Source: CAIVVT01 sp963757265 (GTDB lineage Bacteria > Acidobacteriota > Terriglobia > Bryobacterales > Bryobacteraceae). From it: a stretch of DNA of 64,000 nucleotides. Shown one piece after another: positions 18,187-32,185 of this stretch. A program made the position numbers and the translations under genes. Where the stretch lies: the NCBI GenBank assembly GCA_963757265.1, contig CAVWRA010000006.1, forward strand, positions 186,001 through 250,000, read 5' to 3'. The notes under the pieces were generated by a model. It did not search any database. It saw only the letters and a program-made list of their open reading frames with translations, and was not told the DNA's origin. How positions within the stretch are numbered: the stretch's first letter is position 1; every line of letters starts with the position of its first letter.

Positions 18187-18465
18187 ATGGGCTTCGCGCT
18201 TTGGGTGGGCGGCGAGACGGCGTGGGCGCAGGGCACGCACGAGTACCGCCCGATGGGCGCGGCCGTCATCGGCGTGCGGGGCGTCTTCACGGCGCGGGAC
18301 TTCAGCGTGCGCAGAACGGCGCCGCCGCGCTATGACCCGAGCTTCAGCGGACATTTTGCGTCGCTGGGCCAGATGAACGATTTCCTGGCCCGCTTCAGAA
18401 GCCGGTCACAAGCGGTTCGCGAAAAGATTCGAAAACGCAAAAGTCTCGGCGCACCATACTTTTAG
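18187..18465 (+). CDS. Small hypothetical protein
   Basis: A 92-residue ORF with GGAGGAG about 11 bp before the ATG. The N-terminus is hydrophobic (FALWVGGETAWAQG) and could be a weak signal peptide; the C-terminus is basic (KIRKRKSLG). No family is recognised. It is divergent from the isomerase-like gene and 114 bp ahead of the unknown 799-residue gene. It may or may not be translated. Confidence 0.4.
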   Translation: MGFALWVGGETAWAQGTHEYRPMGAAVIGVRGVFTARDFSVRRTAPPRYDPSFSGHFASLGQMNDFLARFRSRSQAVREKIRKRKSLGAPYF

Positions 18466-18579
18466 ACCGATTCCGGACAGAATCTGTGAGGGCCAAACCA
18501 GCCTGTTTTCTTGGAGTCGCGCGGTAGGTTGAGGGTGGAAGCCTTTCCCCTAAAACCTAAACCGAGCAGGAGGCCTTGG

Positions 18580-20979
18580 ATGATCCTTACGACTCCCCAT
18601 GAACTCAGTGTGTGCCGGTGCGCCCGTCTGTCGGGTCTGACGGCCGATGAGACCTGGGCTTGCGTCGAGGCGGTCCGCGATGGCCGCCGTGTCACGCTGT
18701 GGAGCAGGCCGGATCTCGCCGCGGAGTCGCTGCTCGACGTTCTTCCGGCTCAACTGCCGGAGGGGCGCGCGATCCGGGTCGATACCCGCGACGGCGCGCT
18801 GGAGTTGGACCTCAGCTGGCCGCTTACGCTGAACGTGCATTGGCTGCGGGAGATCACTGCGGGCTTTCCGCTGGGTATTCGGCCAGTGCGCGTTGACACC
18901 GGAGCACGGGTGACGGCCGGCATCCGGCTGAGCGGCGAGTTCCGGTCGGTGGTATGGCGCGAAGCCGGCGGACGGGCCCGGCTGAGCATCCATCGTTCGC
19001 CGGTTGCGCGGGCGGAGGCGGGCTGCGCGATCCAGACCGAGTGCCGGATCGCGCCGCAGGGTTTCGACGAACTGCTGCGCGCGCTGACGGGCACGACATC
19101 AGTGGATTGGCTGCGCGGCGTTTTCGCCGACTCGTGCAGCCTGCGCTGGCGGGATCTGGCCGGGCGAATCGGCGCGCGCACCGATCACCTGGACGACCTG
19201 GCGGTGTTCTTTCGCGGGCTGACCACGAGCGAGGAACACGCGCTGTGGGCGGCGGCGACGTCGGCTCAATCGCTGGAGAGCCTGGGAGCGTGGGCGGCGG
19301 CATTGGATCAGAATGCGCCGCCGGAAGCGTTTGCGGAGCTTCTGCGGCAGGAACTCGAACTGCAGGGCCAGGCGTTCCGGGATAGCGTTGCGGGACGCTG
19401 GCTGATGGCAGTTTCGGGTGCATCGCTCGCGGGCCTCACGGAAGCGCGAACGGCCCCGGGCCTGGCCGCGGCGGCGGCGCGCGTGAGCTCGCTGCTGAAA
19501 CGCGCGGAACTCGCGGAACTTCTGGTCCGCCTGCGGCAGGAAGCGGAGTCGGAATGGAGCGCGCTCGCCGCGTGGTACCGCGACCGGATCGCCGCCTCGT
19601 GCGGAGAATTGAGCGCCGGCACCAGCGCGGCGAATGTCGAGGCCAGCGTGAACCTGTGGATAAAACGCATGCGCGACCGGCTGTGCCGCGAGGCCGCCGA
19701 GGCCGCACGCCGGCGCGTTGCCGCGGAACTGCCCGCAGCGCTCGACCCTCTTGCGGAGGAGACACCGTTGGCCGATTTGGCGTTCCCCGCGGGGCGGCGC
19801 GGCACTGCGGCTCTCGAAAGTGCGCTCAAAGGCGACCTGCGTCCGGGCCTCGAAACCGGCCGCGGATTGCTGATTGGCGGGACCGCTTTGTCGGCCTGCC
19901 AGGAGAACCATCAAGTGGAGATCGTGCTGCCGTTCCTCAACAAGCGGGCCTGGCACATGGAGCGCGAACGGCTGGCCGAAGCGCCGATCCGGCACTCGGC
20001 GGCGGGCCGGCTGAGCGTCGTGATGCCAACCGAGCCGCCGGAGCCCACGGCCGCGCGCGAGACCGCGGCGCTGCTGCTCGGCGGGTTCTTCACCGCGCGC
20101 GCGGAGGCGCCCGCGAATGACTTGATCCATCTGTGCTATGAAGACCGCCGCGTGGTCCGTCGCGATGCACCCAACAGCCCATGGTTGCGGCTGCTGGGGG
20201 CCTACGGCCTGCCCGCGCCGGCGCTGCCGCCACGGCCCTGCCAGGCGACGCTCAGCCTGCAGGCGCCGTGGCGCTGGGCAGAGGCGTGGTCCCAGCTGCC
20301 GTTGAAGAGGGAGGCCGATTACGTGGACAGGTTCATGTGGCTTTCGCTGGCGCTGCAGGAGATGGGCCGCTACTGGCTGCCGGCGCTGTGGCTGGCCGAC
20401 GCCGGGTGCTACGAGGCGCCGAACGTCGCCTGGCCAGTTCTGGTCTACGCCGCGTCGCAGCCGTTCGTTGACCGGAAACGCGGCCAGTATGGCTACGACC
20501 CGATGATCCCCAACTCCGTGCAACGCGCGGCCTCGACCGCGCTGAACCACTTGCCAGAACTGCTCGCCCCGATCCATCGCGACCTGCGCGCGGCCGGACT
20601 GGCGAGCACCGCCGAGCACTACGCGCCGCGGCGCAGCCGGCAGATCGTCGCCGCCGTTCAGCGCCATCCGCGCGGCTTAACCAATCTGCTGGCCGGCGAC
20701 TCGTTCTTCCTGGAACACTGCTTTCACATCGCCGGCCTGGCGCGCGAGCTGCGGCCGCTGGCCCGGCGTAACCCGTCGCAGGGGCTGCGCAAGCTGGCGC
20801 AATTCACCGAGGATATCGTGAAGTCCTCACAGCGCGGATTGAAACGGCTGCACGCCGCTGCCGGCTGCCGCGATCTCGGCGCGCTGTATCTGCTGGAAGC
20901 GACGCGCTTCCTGGCGGGCGACCCGGCGCAACGCGGGCTGCGGGTGAGCCTGACGCTGGAAACGGCGGGCGGCGTCTAG
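18580..20979 (+). CDS. Large unknown protein, 799 residues
   Basis: The start at 18580 is supported by GCAGGAGG six bases upstream. I do not recognise a family. The sequence is soluble, rich in alanine, leucine and arginine, with a long helical middle (about residues 270-430) with heptad-like stretches such as AAAARVSSLLKRAELAELLVRLRQE, and a C-terminal all-helical part. No Walker, kinase or nuclease motif is evident. Tryptophans and cysteines are spread through it. The codon use matches the chromosome, so it looks native. It might be structural or a large scaffold, but that is speculation. Confidence 0.75.
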   Translation: MILTTPHELSVCRCARLSGLTADETWACVEAVRDGRRVTLWSRPDLAAESLLDVLPAQLPEGRAIRVDTRDGALELDLSWPLTLNVHWLREITAGFPLGIRPVRVDTGARVTAGIRLSGEFRSVVWREAGGRARLSIHRSPVARAEAGCAIQTECRIAPQGFDELLRALTGTTSVDWLRGVFADSCSLRWRDLAGRIGARTDHLDDLAVFFRGLTTSEEHALWAAATSAQSLESLGAWAAALDQNAPPEAFAELLRQELELQGQAFRDSVAGRWLMAVSGASLAGLTEARTAPGLAAAAARVSSLLKRAELAELLVRLRQEAESEWSALAAWYRDRIAASCGELSAGTSAANVEASVNLWIKRMRDRLCREAAEAARRRVAAELPAALDPLAEETPLADLAFPAGRRGTAALESALKGDLRPGLETGRGLLIGGTALSACQENHQVEIVLPFLNKRAWHMERERLAEAPIRHSAAGRLSVVMPTEPPEPTAARETAALLLGGFFTARAEAPANDLIHLCYEDRRVVRRDAPNSPWLRLLGAYGLPAPALPPRPCQATLSLQAPWRWAEAWSQLPLKREADYVDRFMWLSLALQEMGRYWLPALWLADAGCYEAPNVAWPVLVYAASQPFVDRKRGQYGYDPMIPNSVQRAASTALNHLPELLAPIHRDLRAAGLASTAEHYAPRRSRQIVAAVQRHPRGLTNLLAGDSFFLEHCFHIAGLARELRPLARRNPSQGLRKLAQFTEDIVKSSQRGLKRLHAAAGCRDLGALYLLEATRFLAGDPAQRGLRVSLTLETAGGV

Positions 20980-21098
20980 CGGCTGCAACTTGAGGTTCGG
21001 GCGTCGTGGGGCTGTAGTTCCGCTCTAAGATGCTTGATCCGCCACACGGGCGCGGATCTGGGGCGGCTTGGGGAGGCGCGTCGTGACAGTGCGCGGAT

Positions 21099-22151
<1,053 letters not shown>

Positions 22152-22168
22152 AGGGTGGACCTTTCAGG

Positions 22169-22768
22169 TTATCGCAGCAATTCCAGTGCGCGGCGGAACA
22201 GCGGCTCGAACTCCTTCGGCGCGCCGCCCGACACCGCCTTCCGCACAGCCATCTGCGCCGCTGCCTCCGGCGCGCCGAGGTTGGTCAGGGCGCTGACGAC
22301 ATCCGCCTCGATCGGGTCGGAAACGATCGCCCCGGCACTCTTAGGCGCGGCGGGCTGCGCCCCGAGCAGATCCAACTTGTCGTGGAGTTCGAGCACGATG
22401 CGCTCGGCCGTCTTCTTTCCGATGCCCGGCACGCGGACGAGTGACGTCACGTCCGAGGTGCGGATGATCCGCACGAGGTCCGTCGCCTGGATGCCCGACA
22501 GCACCGTAATGGCCAGCTTCGGTCCGATCCCGCTCACGCCGATCAGCTTCTCGAACAGCGCCCGTTCTTCGATGCTGCTGAAGCCGAACAATTGGATCGC
22601 GTCTTCGCGGACGTGCGTGTGAATCCGCAGCCTCGCCTCGGCCCCCGCCTCCGGCAGCGCCGTGTAGGTGGACACCGGGATCGTCACATCGTAGCCAACG
22701 CCGCCGGCCTCGATCACCGCCTGGTTGGGACGCTTCTCCAACAACACGCCGCGCAAATGGGCGATCAT
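22169..22768 (-). CDS. ruvA: Holliday junction DNA helicase subunit RuvA
   Basis: A 199-residue protein with the typical start MIAHLRGVLLEK, the beta-barrel domain, two helix-hairpin-helix motifs (LIGVSGIGPKLAI and LVRVPGIGKKTAERI) and a C-terminal RuvB-contact domain. Length and order are standard. It heads the ruvAB pair and is divergent from rsmE with 47 bp between start codons. Confidence 0.96.
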   Translation of the reverse strand: MIAHLRGVLLEKRPNQAVIEAGGVGYDVTIPVSTYTALPEAGAEARLRIHTHVREDAIQLFGFSSIEERALFEKLIGVSGIGPKLAITVLSGIQATDLVRIIRTSDVTSLVRVPGIGKKTAERIVLELHDKLDLLGAQPAAPKSAGAIVSDPIEADVVSALTNLGAPEAAAQMAVRKAVSGGAPKEFEPLFRRALELLR

Positions 22769-22815
22769 TCCACTCTCCGTGACCCACCATGATACCGATT
22801 CGCTAGGCTGGAGGC

Positions 22816-23565
22816 GTGGCCCGGAGGATGTTCTACTCGAGCGAGGTCCGCGCCGGCCGCGCCGTCGTCACGGGGGAACGCGCCGAACGCCTGCGCCGTG
22901 TCCTGCGCGTCGAACCCGGCCAGAAGTACGAACTCTCCGACGGGGCGCGGCTGTATCTGGCGGAGATTGCTGGATTCGGGCCGGGCACGGTCGAGTTCCG
23001 AATCCTCGAAGAACTGTCGGCACGACGCCCGGGCGCGTCCATGGTCCTGTATGCCGCTCTCGTGAAGTTCGACCCATTTGAATGGCTGATCGAGAAGGCC
23101 GCCGAGCTCGGCGCCGGCCGTGTCGTGCCGGTCGTCACGGCGCGCACCGAAGCCGGACTGGAGAAGGCCGCAATCAAGCGGCTCCCTCGTTGGCGCCGGA
23201 TCGCCGAGGAAAGCGGGCAGCAGTGCCGGCGGATTCGCGCCCTGAGCGTCGAGGCGCCGCTCGAGCTGGCCGAAGTTCTCCGCGCGGACCACGTGCAGCG
23301 CGTGTTGCTCGACGAGGGCGGCGCGGCGCCGCTGCTCACGGTCCTGCGTTCCACGCCCGGTGAAATCGCGTTGTTGACCGGCCCGGAAGGCGGCTGGACT
23401 CCGCTCGAGCGCGCCGCAGTGCGCGCTGCCGGATGGACCCCCGCCGATCTCGGCGAGCAGATTTTGCGCGCTGAGACCGCGGCCCTTGCCGGCCTCAGCC
23501 TGATTCAGGGCTGGTTCTGGGCGCAAGCCGCCCCGAATCGGACGACCGCTGAAAAGCAGGCCTAG
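22816..23565 (+). CDS. rsmE: 16S rRNA m3U1498 methyltransferase
   Basis: A 249-residue SPOUT methyltransferase that methylates U1498 of 16S rRNA. It starts with a PUA-like domain (MARRMFYSSEVRAGRAVVTGERAERLRRVLR), and the knotted C-terminal domain shows LLTGPEGGWTPLERAAVRAAGW and LGEQILRAETAALAGL. The start is GTG. It converges with the rRNA operon and shares its terminator with it. Confidence 0.94.
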   Translation: MARRMFYSSEVRAGRAVVTGERAERLRRVLRVEPGQKYELSDGARLYLAEIAGFGPGTVEFRILEELSARRPGASMVLYAALVKFDPFEWLIEKAAELGAGRVVPVVTARTEAGLEKAAIKRLPRWRRIAEESGQQCRRIRALSVEAPLELAEVLRADHVQRVLLDEGGAAPLLTVLRSTPGEIALLTGPEGGWTPLERAAVRAAGWTPADLGEQILRAETAALAGLSLIQGWFWAQAAPNRTTAEKQA

Positions 23566-23572
23566 AAACGGC

Positions 23573-23602
23573 AAAAGGCCCCGGCTTTCACCGGGGCCTT
23601 CT
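23573..23602. terminator. Bidirectional rho-independent terminator
   Basis: A hairpin with a 10-bp stem AAGGCCCCGG and a 6-base loop CTTTCA, with A-rich sequence on the left and CTTCT on the right. It sits between the ends of rsmE (+) and the 5S gene (-) and can serve both. Confidence 0.85.
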
Positions 23603-23610
23603 GTCATAAT

Positions 23611-23724
<114 letters not shown>

Positions 23725-23749
23725 AAGCCTGTTGAGCTTCAGGAACTTG

Positions 23750-23799
23750 AATATTGACGGGTCCGCAAGAATCTAGTCTGTGTGCAGTGTAAATCTTAT

Positions 23800-23808
<9 letters not shown>
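23750..23808 (-). other. 3' arm of the 23S rRNA processing stem
   Basis: On the minus strand the stretch around the 23S end is complementary to the 26701-26822 region for about 40 bp with a few mismatches (CTAGTCTGTGTGCAGTG against the opposite arm), and again at GAATATTGACGGG. This is the expected RNase III target. Confidence 0.75.
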
Positions 23809-26708
<2,900 letters not shown>

Positions 26709-26946
26709 ATAAGACTTACACCGAACACAGACTACCTTCTGTGCCATTCCAGTACTTTCTACTTGATACCGGATCGGCGTCTCGTTTTTTCTTCTTACGG
26801 TTGCCCGTCAATATTCAATTGTCAAAGATCCTGGAGTGCCGTGGCACTCATTCCACCGCGCCTTCGCACGGCCCTGAAAAGCTCAGGAGAAAAACCTCAT
26901 CCCATGACGGATCTTGAGGGTTTTCTTCTGCTCTCTTCTAGGCATT
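26709..26946 (-). other. 23S leader: 5' processing arm and boxA-like sequence
   Basis: This spacer between the tRNA-Ile and the 23S gene holds the second arm of the 23S stem (about 26709-26745) and, on the minus strand at about 26816-26830, GATCTTTGACAATTGAA, a boxA-like antitermination sequence. Close matches to it occur in the 16S leader. Confidence 0.6.
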
Positions 26947-27023
<77 letters not shown>

Positions 27024-27030
27024 AGCAAGC

Positions 27031-27106
27031 TGGTGGAGCTGATCGGGATCGAACCGACGACCTCCTGAATGCAAATCAGGCGCTCTCCCAGCTGAGCTAC
27101 AGCCCC
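27031..27106 (-). tRNA. tRNA-Ala (TGC)
   Basis: A 76-nt minus-strand tRNA with encoded CCA and anticodon TGC (loop TTTGCAT). It is 7 bp upstream of tRNA-Ile in transcription order, the standard Ala-Ile pair but with Ala first here. Confidence 0.95.
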
Positions 27107-27307
27107 TGCTTGGCCTGCCCCGCGCCTGCGCCCAGGGCAGAAAACAGGATTCGAGGCCGGTTGAACGCAAGGCCGGGAGTCCAGCTCACCGGCACGAATC
27201 AATCATCAATCCATCCTGAGAAGAGAAACCAGGTCCCGAAACACCGTAGGCCCGGCGCTTCGTCGAACAGCGGTATCCCAGTACACCCGGGCGCTGTCCA
27301 TTGTTCT

Positions 27308-28806
<1,499 letters not shown>

Positions 28807-29304
28807 AAACTGTAGAGTTGATCTTGGACCCGGTCGGAACTCAAGACTGATCGAAAATTGACTTTGCGTTCAACCAGATTTTCAAAGATCTGAGCAGAGA
28901 CAGACGATCTTTCGAAGATCTGCGCCCTGCTGGCCTCGAAAGCTGATCGACAACAGAACGGCACGGACTTTTCTCAAAACCCGGCCTGGTTGTCGAAACT
29001 TGGGAAACTCTAAATCCGGCCGCCAATCGAGCAGGCGAATCGCTTTCGCGTTCAGACCCCCACTCGCGGCTTGCCGTTGCCCATCTGTCAGATTAACAAA
29101 TCAAGGCCGCTTTCGCAAGCCCAATGAACTCTGCTAACCCTGGCAAATGTCCCTCGCCGTACAAACCGAGGGTAGCACCCCCGCCGCAGCCCTCGCAACA
29201 AACTAAAACATGAATTAGCATTAATCTTTTGTCTTTGGACCGCAACTTGCTTGTCCTCCGCGACTTCCACCCCTCTCCCGCCCGTGTTATGCTGTCTGGC
29301 GACC
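28807..29304 (-). promoter_or_regulatory. rRNA operon leader
   Basis: About 500 bp. A boxA-like GATTTTCAAAGATC (plus strand, 28877-28890) is followed by a similar near-repeat at 28906-28922. The A+T-rich part at about 29190-29240 could hold promoters for the rRNA operon (minus) and for the sugar transferase (plus), but no convincing -35/-10 pair was found. No gene is seen here. Confidence 0.5.
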
Positions 29305-30708
29305 GTGCTCAGCCGTCAGCAACGCTCGCTTCGGCCCTTCTTCTTCGCCGCCGACCTGTCTCTGCTGTGGCTGGCCTTCGAACTCGCCTACCGCACCCGC
29401 GCCGCCCTGCCCTTGGAGCATGTCTTCTTTCTCGTCCCACCCGTCCGCGCCAGCGTCCTCCTGTTTACCCTGGCCGCCTGGCCGATGGTGGGCTTGTGGA
29501 TGGAGGTCTATGACCGCCCGCTGCTCGAGCCTCCGCTGAGCATCGCCTGGCGCGCCCTGAAACACGCCCTGGGCCTGCTCGTCGCCCTGGTCGTATTCGA
29601 ATACTTCACGCGCCTGGACCTCAGCCGCCCCTTTCTTGCCCTGCTCTGCGCCTACGCCGCCGTCCTGACCGCGCTCGCCCGTCTGCTGATCGATCTGCTG
29701 GCGCGGCGCTACTGGACCCGTCTCGCCGAACCGCGCCACTTGTACGTCGCCGGGACCGGCGCGGAGGCCCGGCGCATCGGCGCCCTGATTGAAGAATCGG
29801 TCCATTTCGGGCTGCTCCTGGACGGTTTTCTGGGCGCTGCCCCGGGCCAGTTGGCGCTGCGGCGCAGCTATCCCGTTTTTTCCCTCCAATCGTTCCCCGA
29901 ACGCCTGAAGAGCGCGGTTGTGGACGAGGTCATCGTGGCCGTCGACGGCGCCGCTCTGCCGCAGCTCGAGGACCTGCTCCAGGTGTGCGAGGAGGAGGGC
30001 GTCCGCGTGCGGCTGTGCCTCGATTTTTTCCCCCACCGCCGCGGCACGGTCTCGCTCGAGCTTCTGGGCGCCACGCCGCTGCTGACGCTTTCCCGCACCC
30101 CGTCGGACGAAGTCCGCCTGTTCTTCAAACGCCTCACCGACCTCGTCGTCGCGGCCCTGGCTCTGGTCCTTCTGGCGCCGCTATGCGGCTTGATCGCGCT
30201 GCTGATCCGCGCCAGCTCGCCCGGTCCGGCGCTGTTCCGGCAGCAGCGTTGCGGCTTGAACGGGCGGCGCTTCACCCTGCTCAAGTTCCGCACCATGGTG
30301 GCCGATGCCGAGCAGCGCCAGGCCGGACTGGAGCACCTCAACGTGAAGCAGGTCAATTTCAAAATCCCGAACGATCCGCGCCTGACCCGAGTGGGACGCT
30401 GGCTCCGTAAATTCTCACTCGACGAACTGCCGCAGTTGTGGAACGTCCTGCGCGGCGAAATGTCGCTGGTCGGCCCCCGTCCCGCCATTCCCCGCGAAGT
30501 GGAACAATATAAGCGCTGGCAGCGGCGCCGCCTGCGCATGCGTCCCGGTCTGACCAGCCTGTGGGTGCTGGAAGGCCGCGATCAATTGGGTTTTGAGGAG
30601 ACCATGCGGCTCGACCTGGCCTACATCGATTCCTGGTCGCTGGCGCTGGACTGGACCATCCTGTTGCGCACTATCCCGCGCGTTGTGACCGGGCAAGGAG
30701 CACATTAG
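29305..30708 (+). CDS. Polyprenyl-phosphate glycosylphosphotransferase (exopolysaccharide initiation)
   Basis: A protein of 467 residues from the GTG at 29305, with N-terminal membrane segments, a central Rossmann-like cytoplasmic part (about residues 130-260), and a C-terminal bacterial sugar transferase domain. The latter starts FKRLTDLVVAALALVLLAPL, has SPGPALFRQQRCGLNGRRFTLLKFRTM, and ends LDELPQLWNVLRGEMSLVGPRPAIPRE. This pattern is the WbaP/WcaJ-type family, which transfers a sugar-1-phosphate from a UDP-sugar to undecaprenyl phosphate. Other upstream starts (29251 TTG, 29284 GTG) are possible. It precedes pyrE by 4 bp. Confidence 0.9.
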   Translation: MLSRQQRSLRPFFFAADLSLLWLAFELAYRTRAALPLEHVFFLVPPVRASVLLFTLAAWPMVGLWMEVYDRPLLEPPLSIAWRALKHALGLLVALVVFEYFTRLDLSRPFLALLCAYAAVLTALARLLIDLLARRYWTRLAEPRHLYVAGTGAEARRIGALIEESVHFGLLLDGFLGAAPGQLALRRSYPVFSLQSFPERLKSAVVDEVIVAVDGAALPQLEDLLQVCEEEGVRVRLCLDFFPHRRGTVSLELLGATPLLTLSRTPSDEVRLFFKRLTDLVVAALALVLLAPLCGLIALLIRASSPGPALFRQQRCGLNGRRFTLLKFRTMVADAEQRQAGLEHLNVKQVNFKIPNDPRLTRVGRWLRKFSLDELPQLWNVLRGEMSLVGPRPAIPREVEQYKRWQRRRLRMRPGLTSLWVLEGRDQLGFEETMRLDLAYIDSWSLALDWTILLRTIPRVVTGQGAH

Positions 30709-30712
30709 AACC

Positions 30713-31333
30713 ATGGAACTCATCCCTACCGAGCAGGAAGTGATCGATCTGCTGAAATCCACCGGCGCGCTGCGCTACGGCCACTTCGAATACCCCAACG
30801 GCCTGCATTCTGATATGTACCTGCAGCCCGCGCTGGCCATGCGCCACTACCAGTCGGCCAAGCTGCTCAGCGTGGCCCTCAGCCGTAAGCTGCGGGCCCA
30901 TCCCGAGATCCGCGCCATCATCCCCGAGCTGAGCATCGTCGCCCCGGCTACCGGCGGCCTGCCCGTGGCCTACGGCGTCTGCGAGGCCCTGCGCGCCCAC
31001 CAGGTCTACTGGGCCGAGCAGGCCGAACCGGGCGGCCCGTTGCGTTTCCGCCCCCACATGCACCCCGTCCCCGGCGAGAAGGTCCTGCTCGTCGACGATA
31101 TCTTGCGCACCGGCAGCAAGCTGGCCGAACTCCACGCCATGATCGAACAGAAAGGTGCGCAGGTCGTGGGCCTCGCCGTCCTGATCTACCAGCCCACCCC
31201 CCAGACCGCCAGCTTCGGCTCCCTGCCCTTCTATTACCTCGCCAAGCTCGACGCCCAATACTTCTTCGACGCCACTACCGCCGCCGCGTCCCCCGCCCAC
31301 ATCACCGGCCCGGCCGAGAAGGTCTGGATCTGA
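30713..31333 (+). CDS. pyrE: Orotate phosphoribosyltransferase
   Basis: A 206-residue enzyme of pyrimidine synthesis that joins orotate to PRPP. The PRPP-binding loop is VLLVDDILRTGSK and the orotate-side LKSTGALRYGHFEYPNGLHSDMY is typical. GGLPVAYG and an RPHMHPVPGE-like stretch fit the family. It has AAGGAG before the ATG. Pairing with a sugar transferase is unusual. Confidence 0.85.
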   Translation: MELIPTEQEVIDLLKSTGALRYGHFEYPNGLHSDMYLQPALAMRHYQSAKLLSVALSRKLRAHPEIRAIIPELSIVAPATGGLPVAYGVCEALRAHQVYWAEQAEPGGPLRFRPHMHPVPGEKVLLVDDILRTGSKLAELHAMIEQKGAQVVGLAVLIYQPTPQTASFGSLPFYYLAKLDAQYFFDATTAAASPAHITGPAEKVWI

Positions 31334-31434
31334 ACGGCCTGCAGCGCAGCGCTGGCAGCCCTCTGCGGGCCAGTTCGAAAAAAGTGCTGATAAGCAGGCC
31401 TGGAACCCCTATACTGCTGGGAGAGGAGAACTTT

Positions 31435-31818
31435 GTGCCCAAAACTCTGTTGTACATCACCGGCTTCCTGAACCTGCTGTTCGGACTGTTCCATGTCTAC
31501 CTGGGGTACCATATTGGCGCTTCGAGCACCCTCGATCAAGATCCGCGCAGCCTGCTGCAAGGCCTGAACCTGGCCAGCGCGTTGATGATCTTCTTCCTGG
31601 CCTACGTCTGCCTGATGCACCAGAGCGACGTGTTGACCACGGGACTGGGCAAGGCAGTGCTGCTTCTGGGTACGCTGGTGTACCTGTCGCGCGCGGCCGA
31701 GGAATTCTTCTGGTTCCAGTTCTCGCCGCTGATGACGACCGCGTGCCTGGTAGTGGGTGTGCTGCACCTGATCCTGCTGCTGTGGCCCGAAGCCAAGGGC
31801 GCGGCCGCGCAGGCGTAG
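31435..31818 (+). CDS. Small membrane protein
   Basis: A protein of 127 residues from the GTG at 31435, which has GAGAGGAG just upstream. It has four hydrophobic stretches and charged loops, with a start VPKTLLYITGFLNLLFGLFHVYLGYH. The family looks like a small DoxX/DUF-type membrane protein, but I do not recognise it with confidence. The function is unknown. Confidence 0.6.
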   Translation: MPKTLLYITGFLNLLFGLFHVYLGYHIGASSTLDQDPRSLLQGLNLASALMIFFLAYVCLMHQSDVLTTGLGKAVLLLGTLVYLSRAAEEFFWFQFSPLMTTACLVVGVLHLILLLWPEAKGAAAQA

Positions 31819-31866
31819 TCCCGAGTGGCGGCGCCGCAGGCCCAATCTCAAGAACTCAAGAGTCCG

Positions 31867-31908
31867 GAATCCGGGGACGAATCCGGGGACAGTACTGTCC
31901 CCGGATTC
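31867..31908. repeat. Perfect 30-bp palindrome with an adjoining direct repeat (REP-like)
   Basis: At 31879-31908 the two 15-bp halves GAATCCGGGGACAGT and ACTGTCCCCGGATTC are exact inverse complements. A further copy of GAATCCGGGGAC abuts it at 31867. It follows the membrane-protein gene by about 50 bp. It could be a terminator, REP-like element or recognition site; whether it occurs elsewhere in the genome is unknown. Confidence 0.75.
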
Positions 31909-32039
31909 AGAAGGGGGCTCACTGCCGGTCAATCCTCACTGCGAGGACAACAGAATCCAGCTGCAGATAGAATCGTAGCTGTCGAGAGACGCCCAACAAC
32001 TTTGGGCAGGCCTGAGCAGCGCATATCATGAGGAGTGGC

Positions 32040-32183
32040 ATGGTTACCAACCAGTTGCCCGAAGAGGGTGACGATCGTTGGCATGTCGGACCGCATGTCC
32101 TGGATAAGCCAGGACTCAAGGGACAGCTTATCCGCGGCCCATTAACGGGCGAACACATGGCGCCGAGGCCGCAGAAGGCTTAA
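32040..32183 (+). CDS. Small protein of an uncharacterised two-gene cassette
   Basis: A 47-residue protein starting MVTNQLPEEGDDRWHVGPHV, with an AGGAG about 5 bp before the ATG. It is acidic and proline-containing, with no membrane segment. The next gene starts 2 bp after its stop (TAACTATG). It was too short to appear as a large ORF. Its size and coupling fit an accessory or antitoxin-like partner, but no family is recognised. Confidence 0.6.
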   Translation: MVTNQLPEEGDDRWHVGPHVLDKPGLKGQLIRGPLTGEHMAPRPQKA

Positions 32184-32185
32184 CT

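Noticed and set aside
21036..21058. Hairpin GATCCGC/GCGGATC after the unknown 799-residue gene and ruvB
   Set aside because: The stem is only 7 bp with no T-run, so a terminator is not supported.
31867..31908. CRISPR array
   Set aside because: Two units of one repeat with no regular spacers do not make an array; no cas genes are nearby.
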